Assembly (NCBI GenBank): GCA_019232735.1
Contig: JAFANL010000154.1
Coordinates: forward strand, 1 to 9,599
DNA from: Aquitalea sp.
GTDB taxonomy: Bacteria > Pseudomonadota > Gammaproteobacteria > Burkholderiales > Chromobacteriaceae
Length of the DNA: 9,599 nucleotides
Reading direction: 5' to 3'
Shown here: piece by piece, positions 1-6,660 of the stretch
Numbering within the stretch: position 1 is the stretch's first letter
How the letters are laid out: each line of letters opens with the position of its first letter
The notes under the pieces: model-generated
Seen by the model: the letters and a program-made list of their open reading frames with translations, nothing else
The model's database searches: none
Told to the model about the DNA's origin: nothing
Program-made: the position numbers and the translations under genes

Positions 1-38
1 CCGGTGAGGGCGACGGTGACGGTGTGAGGTGCTTGCAT
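1..38 (-). CDS. ubiX: Flavin prenyltransferase UbiX, N-terminal fragment (runs off left edge)
   Basis: Only the first 12 codons and two bases of the 13th are in the window, reading MQAPHTVTVALTG (the last codon is GGN). A beta strand of the type VTVALTG directly after a short N-terminus is how UbiX-family flavoproteins begin, where it normally continues into the ASG flavin-binding loop; that loop lies outside the window. UbiX makes the prenylated FMN cofactor used by UbiD decarboxylases in ubiquinone synthesis. I chose the ATG at 38-36 because GGAA (48-45) lies six bases upstream; the in-frame ATG at 44-42 directly abuts that GGAA. It follows rapZ on the same strand after 58 bases. The call rests on 13 residues, so another Rossmann-like protein is possible. 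Confidence 0.55.
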   Translation of the reverse strand, partial: MQAPHTVTVALT

Positions 39-62
39 CAGCATTTCCGTTGGCGGAATGGC

Positions 63-87
63 TGACCCAGTCCGCTGTGCTGGGCCA
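63..87 (-). other. Hairpin between rapZ and ubiX, no U-tract
   Basis: On the minus strand TGGCCCAG (87-80) can pair with CTGGGTCA (70-63), giving an eight-pair stem with one G-U pair and a nine-base loop. It starts 10 bases past the rapZ stop codon. No run of T follows on either strand, so it is not a standard intrinsic terminator. It could protect a 3' end, weakly attenuate transcription, or mean nothing. Seen in sequence; function unknown. Confidence 0.4.
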
Positions 88-96
88 GAAGTTACA

Positions 97-939
97 TCAG
101 GATTCGCGGAACAACTGGCGATGGCGAATCAGTACTTGCTCGGGTGCGAAAGCCCGGGCCAATTGCTCGGCAATGTAAACCGAGCGGTGCTGACCACCTG
201 TGCAGCCAATGGCGACAGTGAGATAGCTGCGGTTCTCGCGGCTGAATTCCGGCAGCCATCTGGCCAGTAGGTGGCGGATGTCCTCTATCATGTCGGCAAC
301 CAGCGTTTGCTGCAGGAAGAAGTCGATGATGGGCTGGTCGCGACCGGTAAACGGACGCAGGGCCGGATCGTAATAGGGATTGGGCAGACAGCGTACATCG
401 AAGACATAATCTGCATCCAGCGGCACCCCATGCTTGAAGCCGAAGGATTCGAAAATGATGGTCAGCCGGCTGCTGTCGGCTTCGACCAGCTCCTTGATCC
501 AACTCTTTAATGCGTTGGCAGACAGTTCGCTGGTATCGATGCGGATGCCCAATTCCTGGATGTTGACCAGCAGCTCCTGTTCCAGCCGGATGCACTCTTC
601 CACGGTCGAGCCGCTGCCGGACAACGGATGGCGCCGGCGGGTTTCGGAAAAGCGTTTGACCAGCGTTTCGGTTTTGGCTTCCAGAAACAACAGGCGGACA
701 TCCACGCCCTGTTGGCGCAATTTGTCCACCTCTTGGGGCAGGGCACCCAGCGAGGGGCTGGAACGGGTGTCCACGCTGATGGCAATCTGTTCATAGCCAT
801 AATCGGCATACAGCGACATGGCCTCGTGCAGCATGGTGGCAGGCAGATTGTCCACGCAGTAAAAACCGGAGTCCTCCAGTGCGCGTAGCGCGATGGATTT
901 GCCGGAGCCAGACAGACCGCTAATCAATATCAGGCGCAT
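97..939 (-). CDS. rapZ: RNase adapter protein RapZ (P-loop nucleotide-binding protein)
   Basis: A 280-residue protein, close to the 284 of E. coli RapZ. Visible motifs are the Walker A loop GLSGSGKS (residues 8-15), the segment SVDTRS (55-60), FGFKHGVPLDADYVFDVR (166-183) and the C-terminal GCTGGQHRSVYIAEQL (245-260), the most conserved stretch of the family. In E. coli, RapZ binds GlmZ/GlmY sRNAs and recruits RNase E, tuning glucosamine-6-phosphate synthase; its C-terminal domain senses glucosamine-6-phosphate. Whether a GlmZ-like RNA exists in this organism cannot be seen here. I took the ATG at 939-937 because family members begin MRLxLISGLSGSGKS; the frame also stays open back to a GTG at 984, but that extension lies wholly within the hprK coding region. 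With the ATG start it overlaps hprK by 20 bases. An AGGA lies only two bases before the start, so translation probably depends on coupling to hprK. Confidence 0.95.
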   Translation of the reverse strand: MRLILISGLSGSGKSIALRALEDSGFYCVDNLPATMLHEAMSLYADYGYEQIAISVDTRSSPSLGALPQEVDKLRQQGVDVRLLFLEAKTETLVKRFSETRRRHPLSGSGSTVEECIRLEQELLVNIQELGIRIDTSELSANALKSWIKELVEADSSRLTIIFESFGFKHGVPLDADYVFDVRCLPNPYYDPALRPFTGRDQPIIDFFLQQTLVADMIEDIRHLLARWLPEFSRENRSYLTVAIGCTGGQHRSVYIAEQLARAFAPEQVLIRHRQLFRES

Positions 940-1876
940 TTTCCTGATCTCTGAGGAAGTTGGTGTGTCGTTCGATGAATTCACGGGTACTGTCGATGCC
1001 GCGCAGCTGCAAGATGTAATTGCGTACCGCCGCCTCGACCAGCACGGCCAAGTTGCGGCCGGCCGCCACGGGCAAGACCACCTTGCGTACCGTCACGCCC
1101 AGAATGTCCTGGGTTTCCGACTGGATGTTCAGGCGATCCAGTGCCTGCATCGCCTGATCGTTGGCTTTGACCAGGTGGATAATCAGTTTTAGCACTTTTT
1201 TCGGTCGAACTGCGGTTTCTCCGAAAATAGTGCGGATATTCAGAATGCCCAGGCCACGGACTTCCAGGAAATCGCGCAACAGCGGCGGGCAACGGCCTTC
1301 TAGTGTTTCCGGGCCGATGCGGTACAGTTCGACGGCATCGTCAGCCACCATGCCGTGGCCACGTGAAATCAGTTCCAGCGCCAGTTCGCTCTTGCCCATG
1401 GCCGAGTCGCCCATGATCAGCACACCGATTTCCAGTACGTCCAGAAATACGCCGTGCAGCACGGTGGAGACGGCCAGTGCCCGGGCCAGATAGATGCGCA
1501 ACACATCCATCAGATAGGGGCTTTCCAGCGGCGTGCTCATCAGTGGCACATTGTGGGTATGGCAATAGTCACGCAGCAGCTTGGGCACTTGCTGGCCATT
1601 GGCCACCATCACCACCGACATGGTCTTGTGGAATAGCTGGTCCAGTGCCGTCTTGGCCGCCGACTGCTCCAGCCGGTTCAGGTAATCGACCTCGGCCAGA
1701 CCCAATACCTGTACCCGATTGGGGTGAATGAAGTTCAGGTGGCCCACCAGCGCCAGCGTGGGGCGCTGCTCGTCATTGCCAATGGGGCTGTCGGCACCAC
1801 CGGTACCGGCCACCCAGGTCAGATTGAGTTTTTGCTGGTTGTCCTGATACAGCCGGCGCACGGTAATGCTAGGCAT
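920..1876 (-). CDS. hprK: HPr kinase/phosphorylase
   Basis: A 318-residue bifunctional enzyme that phosphorylates a serine of HPr and removes that phosphate by phosphorolysis. The N-terminal domain spans about residues 1-130. The catalytic domain has HGVFLDVLEIGVLIMGDSAMGKSE-type architecture: the conserved His is H141 and the P-loop is GDSAMGKS (156-163). These are followed by ADD (178-180), the family signature LEVRGLGILNIRTIFG (204-219) and the C-terminal GRNLAVLVEAAVRNYI (273-288). All the catalytic elements I can place are intact. In Firmicutes the enzyme serves catabolite repression. In proteobacteria it is found in many alpha- and betaproteobacteria, usually beside nitrogen-PTS genes as here, and its role there is less clear. 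Its start overlaps the end of ptsN by eight bases and its end overlaps rapZ, so the three are one co-transcribed unit. Only a weak Shine-Dalgarno is visible, consistent with coupling. No HPr gene is in the window. Confidence 0.96.
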   Translation of the reverse strand: MPSITVRRLYQDNQQKLNLTWVAGTGGADSPIGNDEQRPTLALVGHLNFIHPNRVQVLGLAEVDYLNRLEQSAAKTALDQLFHKTMSVVMVANGQQVPKLLRDYCHTHNVPLMSTPLESPYLMDVLRIYLARALAVSTVLHGVFLDVLEIGVLIMGDSAMGKSELALELISRGHGMVADDAVELYRIGPETLEGRCPPLLRDFLEVRGLGILNIRTIFGETAVRPKKVLKLIIHLVKANDQAMQALDRLNIQSETQDILGVTVRKVVLPVAAGRNLAVLVEAAVRNYILQLRGIDSTREFIERHTNFLRDQENAPDID

Positions 1877-2333
1877 TGTGGGTATTCCATCCTGTGAGCA
1901 GCTGGTAGAGTTCGGCGCGGGTCGGGGCGCTCAGCAATTGTTCCCGCAGCTGCTTGCTGGAGAACAGCTGGGCCAGCTCGGAGAGCACCTGCAGATGCAG
2001 ATCGGTTGCCTGCTCCGGTACCAGCAGCACGAACAGGCTTTGTACCGGTTTACCGTCAGGGGCATCAAATGGAATGGGGTTTTTCAGCCGGATGAAAACG
2101 CCAGCGGCTTCCTTCAGGCCACGTGCGCGGCCATGTGGAATGGCCACACCCTGACCCAGGCCGGTCGAGCCCAGTTTTTCCCGGGCAAACAGGCAGTCGA
2201 AGATCTCACTGCGTGCAATGCCATGGGTGTTTTCAATCAGCAGACCAACCTGCTCGAAGACACGTTTCTTGCTGGAGACATCCAGGTCCGGGAGGATGTG
2301 ATCCTGTGTCAGGATTTTGCCAATCAGGCTCAT
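1869..2333 (-). CDS. ptsN: PTS IIA-like nitrogen-regulatory protein PtsN (EIIA-Ntr)
   Basis: A 154-residue single-domain EIIA of the fructose/mannitol type. The phosphorylatable histidine is H67, in the motif GQGVAIPHGRA (60-70), matching E. coli PtsN H73. There is no membrane segment and no fused EIIB or HPr domain. PtsN accepts phosphate through the nitrogen PTS (PtsP, NPr or HPr). In enterobacteria, unphosphorylated PtsN controls potassium transport (TrkA, KdpD) and other targets. It is the first gene of the ptsN-hprK-rapZ unit, behind its own candidate promoter. I see no good Shine-Dalgarno before its ATG (the eight bases upstream read TCATACCT), but the N-terminus fits the family and there is no better start. 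Confidence 0.95.
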   Translation of the reverse strand: MSLIGKILTQDHILPDLDVSSKKRVFEQVGLLIENTHGIARSEIFDCLFAREKLGSTGLGQGVAIPHGRARGLKEAAGVFIRLKNPIPFDAPDGKPVQSLFVLLVPEQATDLHLQVLSELAQLFSSKQLREQLLSAPTRAELYQLLTGWNTHNA

Positions 2334-2370
2334 AGGTATGATGTATGCACGCGGCTACAAAAACTGGCCA

Positions 2371-2399
2371 ATTCTACGTTGCCTTCATCAAAATGAAAA
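2371..2399 (-). promoter_or_regulatory. Candidate sigma70 promoter for ptsN-hprK-rapZ
   Basis: On the minus strand TTTTCA (2399-2394, four of six matches to TTGACA) is separated by 17 bases from TAGAAT (2376-2371, five of six matches to TATAAT). The predicted start site is near 2364, giving a leader of about 30 bases before ptsN. It lies just downstream of the hpf terminator, where a new promoter is needed. Motif match only; no expression data. Confidence 0.5.
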
Positions 2400-2410
2400 A
2401 GGCTCCGTGC

Positions 2411-2440
2411 AAATAAAAACGGGAACCCGCTGGGTTCCCG
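2411..2440 (-). terminator. Rho-independent terminator after hpf
   Basis: On the minus strand CGGGAACCC (2440-2432) pairs perfectly with GGGTTCCCG (2428-2420) around a three-base AGC loop, followed directly by TTTTTATTT (2419-2411). A nine-pair GC-rich stem, short loop and T-tract is a textbook intrinsic terminator. It starts 17 bases past the hpf stop codon, so it ends the kdsD-to-hpf transcript and separates it from ptsN. Confidence 0.93.
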
Positions 2441-2457
2441 CATCGTCGGTCAGGTGA

Positions 2458-2781
2458 TTACAAGCTGGCTTCCGGTTGTGCTTGCGCAGTGACGCGGTGT
2501 TCGCTCTGTTTTTCCTTGTGTTTCAGTACCTGGCGATCCAGCTTGTCGATCAGGGCATCAATCGCTGCGTACATGTCGGAGTCGGTGGCTTCTACGTGGA
2601 TGTCCTTGCCGGAGAGGTGTACATTCACTTCCGCCTTCTGGACTAGCTTGTCTACCGACAGGGTGACGGCAACGTCGATCACGTTGTCTACATGGCGGAT
2701 GACGCGTTCCAGCTTGCTTTCCAGAAATTCGCGGAGGGCCGGGGTTACTTCGAGGTGGAGACCGGTTACTTTGAGGTTCAT
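2458..2781 (-). CDS. hpf: Ribosome hibernation promoting factor, short form (HPF / sigma-54 modulation protein)
   Basis: A 107-residue protein beginning MNLKVTGLHLEVTPALREF, with the single beta-alpha-beta-beta-beta-alpha domain of the HPF/YfiA family. The region SGKDIHVEATDSDMYAAIDA (57-76) is typical. The basic helix after it (KLDRQVLKHKEK) would contact 16S rRNA. There is no C-terminal dimerisation domain, so this is the short HPF of gamma- and betaproteobacteria, which works with RMF where RMF exists to form inactive 100S ribosomes. Older annotation as a sigma-54 modulator comes from its position behind rpoN, kept here with a 67-base gap. It has the clearest ribosome-binding site in the window, AAGGAG (2794-2789), seven bases before the ATG. 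It is the last gene before a strong terminator, so it could be made at a level independent of rpoN. Confidence 0.95.
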   Translation of the reverse strand: MNLKVTGLHLEVTPALREFLESKLERVIRHVDNVIDVAVTLSVDKLVQKAEVNVHLSGKDIHVEATDSDMYAAIDALIDKLDRQVLKHKEKQSEHRVTAQAQPEASL

Positions 2782-2806
2782 ACCCTAACTCCTTCTTGTG
2801 TTTACT

Positions 2807-2827
2807 GCCCGGTCGGGTCGGCCGGGC
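2807..2827 (-). other. Small GC hairpin in the rpoN-hpf gap
   Basis: On the minus strand GCCCGG (2827-2822) pairs with CCGGGC (2812-2807) around a nine-base loop, 12 bases before the hpf Shine-Dalgarno. No T-tract follows, so it is unlikely to terminate transcription. It might protect a processed hpf mRNA or be chance in GC-rich DNA. Confidence 0.3.
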
Positions 2828-2848
2828 GAGCGGATATTCTTCAAGGCC

Positions 2849-4273
2849 CTAGAGTGCCTTGCGCAGGTTGACCGGCGGGATCTGCATAGCTTCACGATAC
2901 TTCGCAACGGTGCGTCTTGCAACCTGTATGCCTTGTTTGCCCAGTTCATCGGCAATTGCACTGTCGGAAAGTGGCTTGGCCTGGTTTTCGCCATCGATCA
3001 TGCGGCGGATATGGGCCTTGATGGCGGTAGCGGAACATTCGCCGCCGCTATCGGTTTCCAGGGCGCTGCCAAAGAAATATTTCAGCTCGAACAAGCCACG
3101 TGGGCAGAGCAGGTATTTCTGGGTGGTCACCCGGGAAACGGTGGATTCATGCAGGCCCAGTTCGTCCGCGATGTCGCGCAGGATGAGCGGGCGCATGGCC
3201 ACTTCACCATGTTCAAAGAACGCTTGTTGCCTTTCGACTATAGCTTCCGACACTTTCAGGATAGTGTCAAATCGTTGCTGGATGTTCTTTACCAGCCATT
3301 TTGCTTCCTGTAGCCGACCGGTAAGTTCACCGGCGCCATTGCGGTTTTCCGACAACATCTGGGCGTAGAGCTGGTTGACGCGCAAACGGGGAACCGCACC
3401 GTTGTTCAGCTCGGCAACCCAGCGTCCACGGCGCTTGCGCACCGTCACATCCGGGATGACATAGTGCACATCTTCGCCACCGAAACCGGCTGCCGGGTGA
3501 GGGGTCAGCCGCGAGATGAGTTGCTGGGCCTGGCGGATGGCTTCGTCGTCGACACCCAGCAGTCGCTTGAGCCGGGTATAGTCGCGATTGCCCAGCAACG
3601 TAAGGTGATCTGCCACGATCTGGCGTGCCAGTGCGTAGCCGTTTTCCTGTGGGGAGAGGCGGTCCAGTTGCAGGCATAAAGATTCAGCCAGCGAGCGCGC
3701 GGCAATGCCGGCCGGATCGAATTGCTGCAGCAGGCGCAGGCCAACCATCAGCTCATCGCTTTCCAGCTCCAGTTCCAGCGGCAGGTGGCTGGCCAGCTCG
3801 TCCAGATCAACACTGAGAAAACCGTTGTCGTCCAGTTCCTCGATCAGCAGTTGCACGATGGCCTGATCCCGTGTCGGCAAGGTCAGTTCGCCCAGTTGCG
3901 CCAGCAGGTGTTCGCGCAGGCTGACCGGGCAGGGGACGTTGAGCATGGGGTCGAACTCGTCGTCACCATCGTTGCGGCGGCTGCCGCTGCCCCAGTCACT
4001 GAGCTCGCCACTGCTGTCGTCGCGCTGGCTACTGTCGTTGTCGTGGCTGTCTTGTGCCGCGCTATTGTCTTCGCCACTGGCGGGCGTTTCGCTGGCCGGG
4101 CTGTCCTGCGGTGGGAGATCATCGCCACGCTCCAGCATGGGGTTGTCCAGCAGGAAGCGCTCGACCTCGGTTTGCAGGTCCAGCGTGGACAGCTGCAACA
4201 GTTTGATGGACTGTTGCAGTTGCGGGGTCAGGGTAAGCTGCTGGGATACCCGAAGCTGTAGGGACTGTTTCAT
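2849..4273 (-). CDS. rpoN: RNA polymerase sigma-54 factor RpoN
   Basis: A 474-residue sigma-54, normal for the family. Region I is the Gln/Leu-rich N-terminus (about 1-48, including LTLTPQLQQSIKLLQLST) that contacts activators. Region II is an acidic, Ser/Asp-rich linker of about 60 residues (roughly 50-112). The core-binding domain follows. The helix-turn-helix is near 367-388 (ADELGLHESTVSRVT), and the RpoN box ARRTVAKYR (452-460), which reads the -24 promoter element, is perfect. It directs transcription from -24/-12 promoters and needs AAA+ activator proteins, typically for nitrogen, motility or carbon-source genes. Its ATG lies three bases beyond the lptB stop codon with no clear Shine-Dalgarno, so translation is probably coupled to lptB. 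Confidence 0.97.
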   Translation of the reverse strand: MKQSLQLRVSQQLTLTPQLQQSIKLLQLSTLDLQTEVERFLLDNPMLERGDDLPPQDSPASETPASGEDNSAAQDSHDNDSSQRDDSSGELSDWGSGSRRNDGDDEFDPMLNVPCPVSLREHLLAQLGELTLPTRDQAIVQLLIEELDDNGFLSVDLDELASHLPLELELESDELMVGLRLLQQFDPAGIAARSLAESLCLQLDRLSPQENGYALARQIVADHLTLLGNRDYTRLKRLLGVDDEAIRQAQQLISRLTPHPAAGFGGEDVHYVIPDVTVRKRRGRWVAELNNGAVPRLRVNQLYAQMLSENRNGAGELTGRLQEAKWLVKNIQQRFDTILKVSEAIVERQQAFFEHGEVAMRPLILRDIADELGLHESTVSRVTTQKYLLCPRGLFELKYFFGSALETDSGGECSATAIKAHIRRMIDGENQAKPLSDSAIADELGKQGIQVARRTVAKYREAMQIPPVNLRKAL

Positions 4274-4276
4274 GGC

Positions 4277-5008
4277 TTACAGATGGAAGTGCTCGCCAAG
4301 GTAAACCTGGCGTACTTTCTCGTTATTGACCAGCTCTTCCGGTACGCCGGATGCCAGCACCGAGCCATCGCTGATGATGTAGGCTCGATCACAGATACGC
4401 AGGGTTTCGCGCACGTTATGGTCGGTAATCAGTACGCCAATGCCACGCTGTTGCAGGAAACTGATGATTTTCTGAATGTCGATGACGGCAATCGGGTCGA
4501 CACCGGCAAAGGGTTCATCCAGCAGGATGAAGCGTGGCCGGGTCGCCAGTACCCGGGCGATTTCCACGCGGCGTCTTTCCCCGCCAGACAGGGCCAGGGC
4601 ATTGCTTTCCCGCAGGTGGGCGATATTGAGGTCGTCCAGCAGCAGGCTTAATTCCTTTTCCAGCTTGCTGCCCTTGTAGCCCGCGATTTCCAGCACGGCG
4701 GTAATGTTCTCCTCCACCGTCATCTTGCGGAAAATCGAAGCTTCCTGCGGCAGGTAGCCCAGGCCGAGGCGAGCACGCTGATGGATGGGCAATTGAGTGA
4801 TGCTGCTGCCATCCAGCGTGATTTCACCTTCATCGGCGCCGATCAGGCCGACAATCATGTAAAAGCTGGTGGTCTTGCCGGCACCGTTGGGACCGAGCAG
4901 GCCAACGACTTCACCGCTCTGGATCTGCAGCGCGACATCCTTCACCACGGTGCGTTTCTTGAAGCGCTTTTTCAGGCGCTCGACTTTCAGGACACTGGGT
5001 GCGCTCAT
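4277..5008 (-). CDS. lptB: LPS export ABC transporter ATP-binding protein LptB
   Basis: A 243-residue cytoplasmic ATPase that, with LptF and LptG (not in this window), powers extraction of LPS from the inner membrane into the LptC-LptA bridge. All ABC motifs are present: Walker A GPNGAGKT (39-46), Q-loop glutamine Q88 in GYLPQEASIF, signature LSGGERRRVEIAR (140-152), Walker B RFILLDE (159-165) with D164 and catalytic E165, and switch histidine H197 in TDHNVRET. The segment PQEASIFRKMTVEENI is characteristic of LptB rather than of amino-acid ABC ATPases. The start codon overlaps the lptA stop as ATGA, a coupling arrangement, and only a weak Shine-Dalgarno is seen. Confidence 0.97.
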   Translation of the reverse strand: MSAPSVLKVERLKKRFKKRTVVKDVALQIQSGEVVGLLGPNGAGKTTSFYMIVGLIGADEGEITLDGSSITQLPIHQRARLGLGYLPQEASIFRKMTVEENITAVLEIAGYKGSKLEKELSLLLDDLNIAHLRESNALALSGGERRRVEIARVLATRPRFILLDEPFAGVDPIAVIDIQKIISFLQQRGIGVLITDHNVRETLRICDRAYIISDGSVLASGVPEELVNNEKVRQVYLGEHFHL

Positions 5009-5559
5009 GGTGTTTTACCGTCAGGCTTCTTGCTGGCAGGACTGCTGCTATCCCTGGGCTTGGGCTGGATGATGGCGGTGACACGCCCCCCGTTGCTGGC
5101 GCCGCTGCTGACTTCGTACAGCTCGGTTTCGGTGTTATAGGTAATGACGTTGCCAATGACCAGATCATTGCCTCGTTTGACCCGGGCATTGCCGGTGAGA
5201 ACGGCAATATGGCTGACCGTGTTGTAGTCCAGCTGATTGGATTGGCCTTCTACCCATTCATTCTTGCCATCCATCTTCTGGCGGAAGGTCACCAGCCGGC
5301 CAGTAGCCTGCATGGTCTGGTTGCCTTGCTTGTCCTGGGTGACGGTGGCACGGTCTGCATTCAGCTTCAGCGTGCCCTGTACGATGACGACATTGCCTTC
5401 CCAGAAAGTAATGCCTTTGAGCTGATCCAGATTGCCGCGATCGGCGCTAATTTCAATCGGTTTGTCGCGGTCGGCTTTTTCGGCATGCACCGCCGGCGCG
5501 GCGCAGAGGGATAGCGCCAGCAGAGCCAGCCGGGCATGGTGGCGGCAGTTATTTTTCAT
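5005..5559 (-). CDS. lptA: LPS transport periplasmic protein LptA
   Basis: A 184-residue precursor with a classic Sec signal peptide: basic KNNCRHHAR, hydrophobic LALLALSLCAA, and the cleavage motif VHA after residue 26, leaving a mature protein of about 158 residues. The mature part is a single OstA/LptA beta-jellyroll domain, starting near PIEISADRGNLDQLKG and rich in alternating strands (GNVVIVQGTLKLNADR, VLTGNARVKRGNDLVIG). LptA bridges LptC in the inner membrane to LptD in the outer membrane. The frame stays open for 29 codons upstream, but that part lies inside lptC and would precede the signal peptide. The ATG at 5559-5557 is set by the signal peptide and by AAAGG six bases upstream. 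It overlaps lptC by 11 bases and lptB by four. The C-terminal tail after about residue 165 is Pro/Ser/Lys-rich and probably disordered. Confidence 0.94.
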   Translation of the reverse strand: MKNNCRHHARLALLALSLCAAPAVHAEKADRDKPIEISADRGNLDQLKGITFWEGNVVIVQGTLKLNADRATVTQDKQGNQTMQATGRLVTFRQKMDGKNEWVEGQSNQLDYNTVSHIAVLTGNARVKRGNDLVIGNVITYNTETELYEVSSGASNGGRVTAIIQPKPRDSSSPASKKPDGKTP

Positions 5560-6109
5560 AAGTGACCTTTGCATTCGACAGCAGCTGCAACTGGCCAGCC
5601 TGCTGCTCGTAAATGAAGCCGACAGCGCTGCCGCTGGACTTGCCATGATAGAAGTGGGTCAGCGTGTCGGAACGTGCGATGTGGTGCACGGTATCGATAG
5701 ACATATTGCTGCCGACCACCCGGGTTTCCGGTTGTGCGGCGGTGGCAGGCTGGATCAGCGTGACGTTCTTGTCGAACAGGGCCTGCTTGGTCTTGTTGTT
5801 GAAGCGGCCACTATCCCCGATGGCATGATAGGACAGCACGCCTGCCTTGTAGCTTTGCAGGTCGGGGGTTTCGAAATAGGATTCGGTGCGGTCAGGATAC
5901 TGCCACATGCGACTGGCTTGCATCTTTTCCTGCAGCAGGCCTTGCGGGTCAAAGCGGGTGGCGGTGATGCCATCTGCCACCACTTCGGGCTTGTTGGGGT
6001 CCAGTTCGTGCTTGCTGGGTTGCCAGCGCGACACGCTATCCAGCCAGACGGTCAGCAGGGCGGTGACCAGGATGAGCAGGATGGGAAACAGGCGGTGCGA
6101 ACGGATCAT
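5549..6109 (-). CDS. lptC: LPS export system protein LptC
   Basis: A 186-residue bitopic inner-membrane protein, similar to the 191 residues of E. coli LptC. One N-terminal membrane helix (about 6-24, LFPILLILVTALLTVWL) anchors a periplasmic jellyroll domain that takes LPS from LptB2FG and passes it to LptA. The periplasmic part shows the family pattern: a segment near TRFDPQGLLQEKMQASRM, then SYFETPDLQSY, and a late VVGSNMSIDTVHHIARSD strand pair. There is no cleavage site after the helix, as expected for an anchor. The start overlaps the kdsC stop (ATGA) and there is no convincing Shine-Dalgarno, so reinitiation after kdsC is likely. LptC sequences diverge widely, so context carries much of this call. 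Confidence 0.92.
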   Translation of the reverse strand: MIRSHRLFPILLILVTALLTVWLDSVSRWQPSKHELDPNKPEVVADGITATRFDPQGLLQEKMQASRMWQYPDRTESYFETPDLQSYKAGVLSYHAIGDSGRFNNKTKQALFDKNVTLIQPATAAQPETRVVGSNMSIDTVHHIARSDTLTHFYHGKSSGSAVGFIYEQQAGQLQLLSNAKVTYEK

Positions 6110-6630
6110 GCCAGATACCGTGCCAGAATGGCATCAAAGCTGCCTTGCGCCTGCATGATAAGTTCGGCCAGTTCGCGCACGGCGCCCTGGCCACCGGGGA
6201 AGCCGGTAACGTAATGGGCATGCTGGCGCACCAGGGTGGGGGCCGCGGGCACCGCCACGGCCAGACCGACGCGGCGCAACACCGGCAGGTCGATCAGGTC
6301 GTCGCCGATGAAGGCGCATTCTTCCAGGGTGACGGCGGCTTGTTCCAGCAGTTGTGCCAGCGCTTCCTGTTTGTTGTGGATGCCGCCGAAGTAGAAATCG
6401 ATTCCCAGTGCGCGGGCGCGATGCTCGACGCAGCGGTCGGCACGGCCGGAGATGATGGCCAGCCTTACGCCGGTGGACTGCAACAGCTTGAGGCCGAGGC
6501 CGTCCTGCACATAGAAGGACTTGCTTTCCTCGCCCTGGGCGTTGTAATAGATGCGGCCGTCGGTGAGGACGCCGTCCACGTCCATGATCAGCAGTTTGAT
6601 CTTGCGGGCTTGTTCGGTGATGGCTTGCAT
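6106..6630 (-). CDS. kdsC: 3-deoxy-D-manno-octulosonate 8-phosphate phosphatase KdsC
   Basis: A 174-residue HAD-superfamily phosphatase that releases phosphate from Kdo-8-phosphate, giving the Kdo used for the LPS inner core. HAD motif I is MDVDGVLTDG (16-25) with nucleophile D17 and acid/base D19. Motif II is the serine in ISGR (60-63), motif III is the lysine in HNKQEA (K87), and motif IV is GDDLID (109-114). No cap domain is present, which fits the tetrameric C0-type KdsC; E. coli KdsC is slightly longer (188). A good Shine-Dalgarno, AAGGA (6640-6636), lies five bases before the ATG. It follows kdsD after 30 bases and overlaps lptC by four. Confidence 0.96.
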   Translation of the reverse strand: MQAITEQARKIKLLIMDVDGVLTDGRIYYNAQGEESKSFYVQDGLGLKLLQSTGVRLAIISGRADRCVEHRARALGIDFYFGGIHNKQEALAQLLEQAAVTLEECAFIGDDLIDLPVLRRVGLAVAVPAAPTLVRQHAHYVTGFPGGQGAVRELAELIMQAQGSFDAILARYLA

Positions 6631-6660
6631 GGATTTCCTTGTGGGTGGGCCGCCGTTTGG

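Noticed and set aside
940..984. N-terminal extension of RapZ from a GTG at 984
   Set aside because: The 15 extra residues lie inside hprK, have no Shine-Dalgarno, and are absent from the family, which begins at MRLILISGLSGSGKS.
2353..2371. Sigma-54-like sequence (TTGGCC...) upstream of ptsN, tempting because rpoN is nearby
   Set aside because: The -24 part is partial, and the GC dinucleotide required at -12 is missing at the right distance. The sigma70 candidate nearby fits better.
5560..5646. N-terminal extension of LptA by 29 residues
   Set aside because: It would put residues from the lptC-overlapping frame ahead of a clear signal peptide; the ATG at 5559 has an AAAGG at good spacing.
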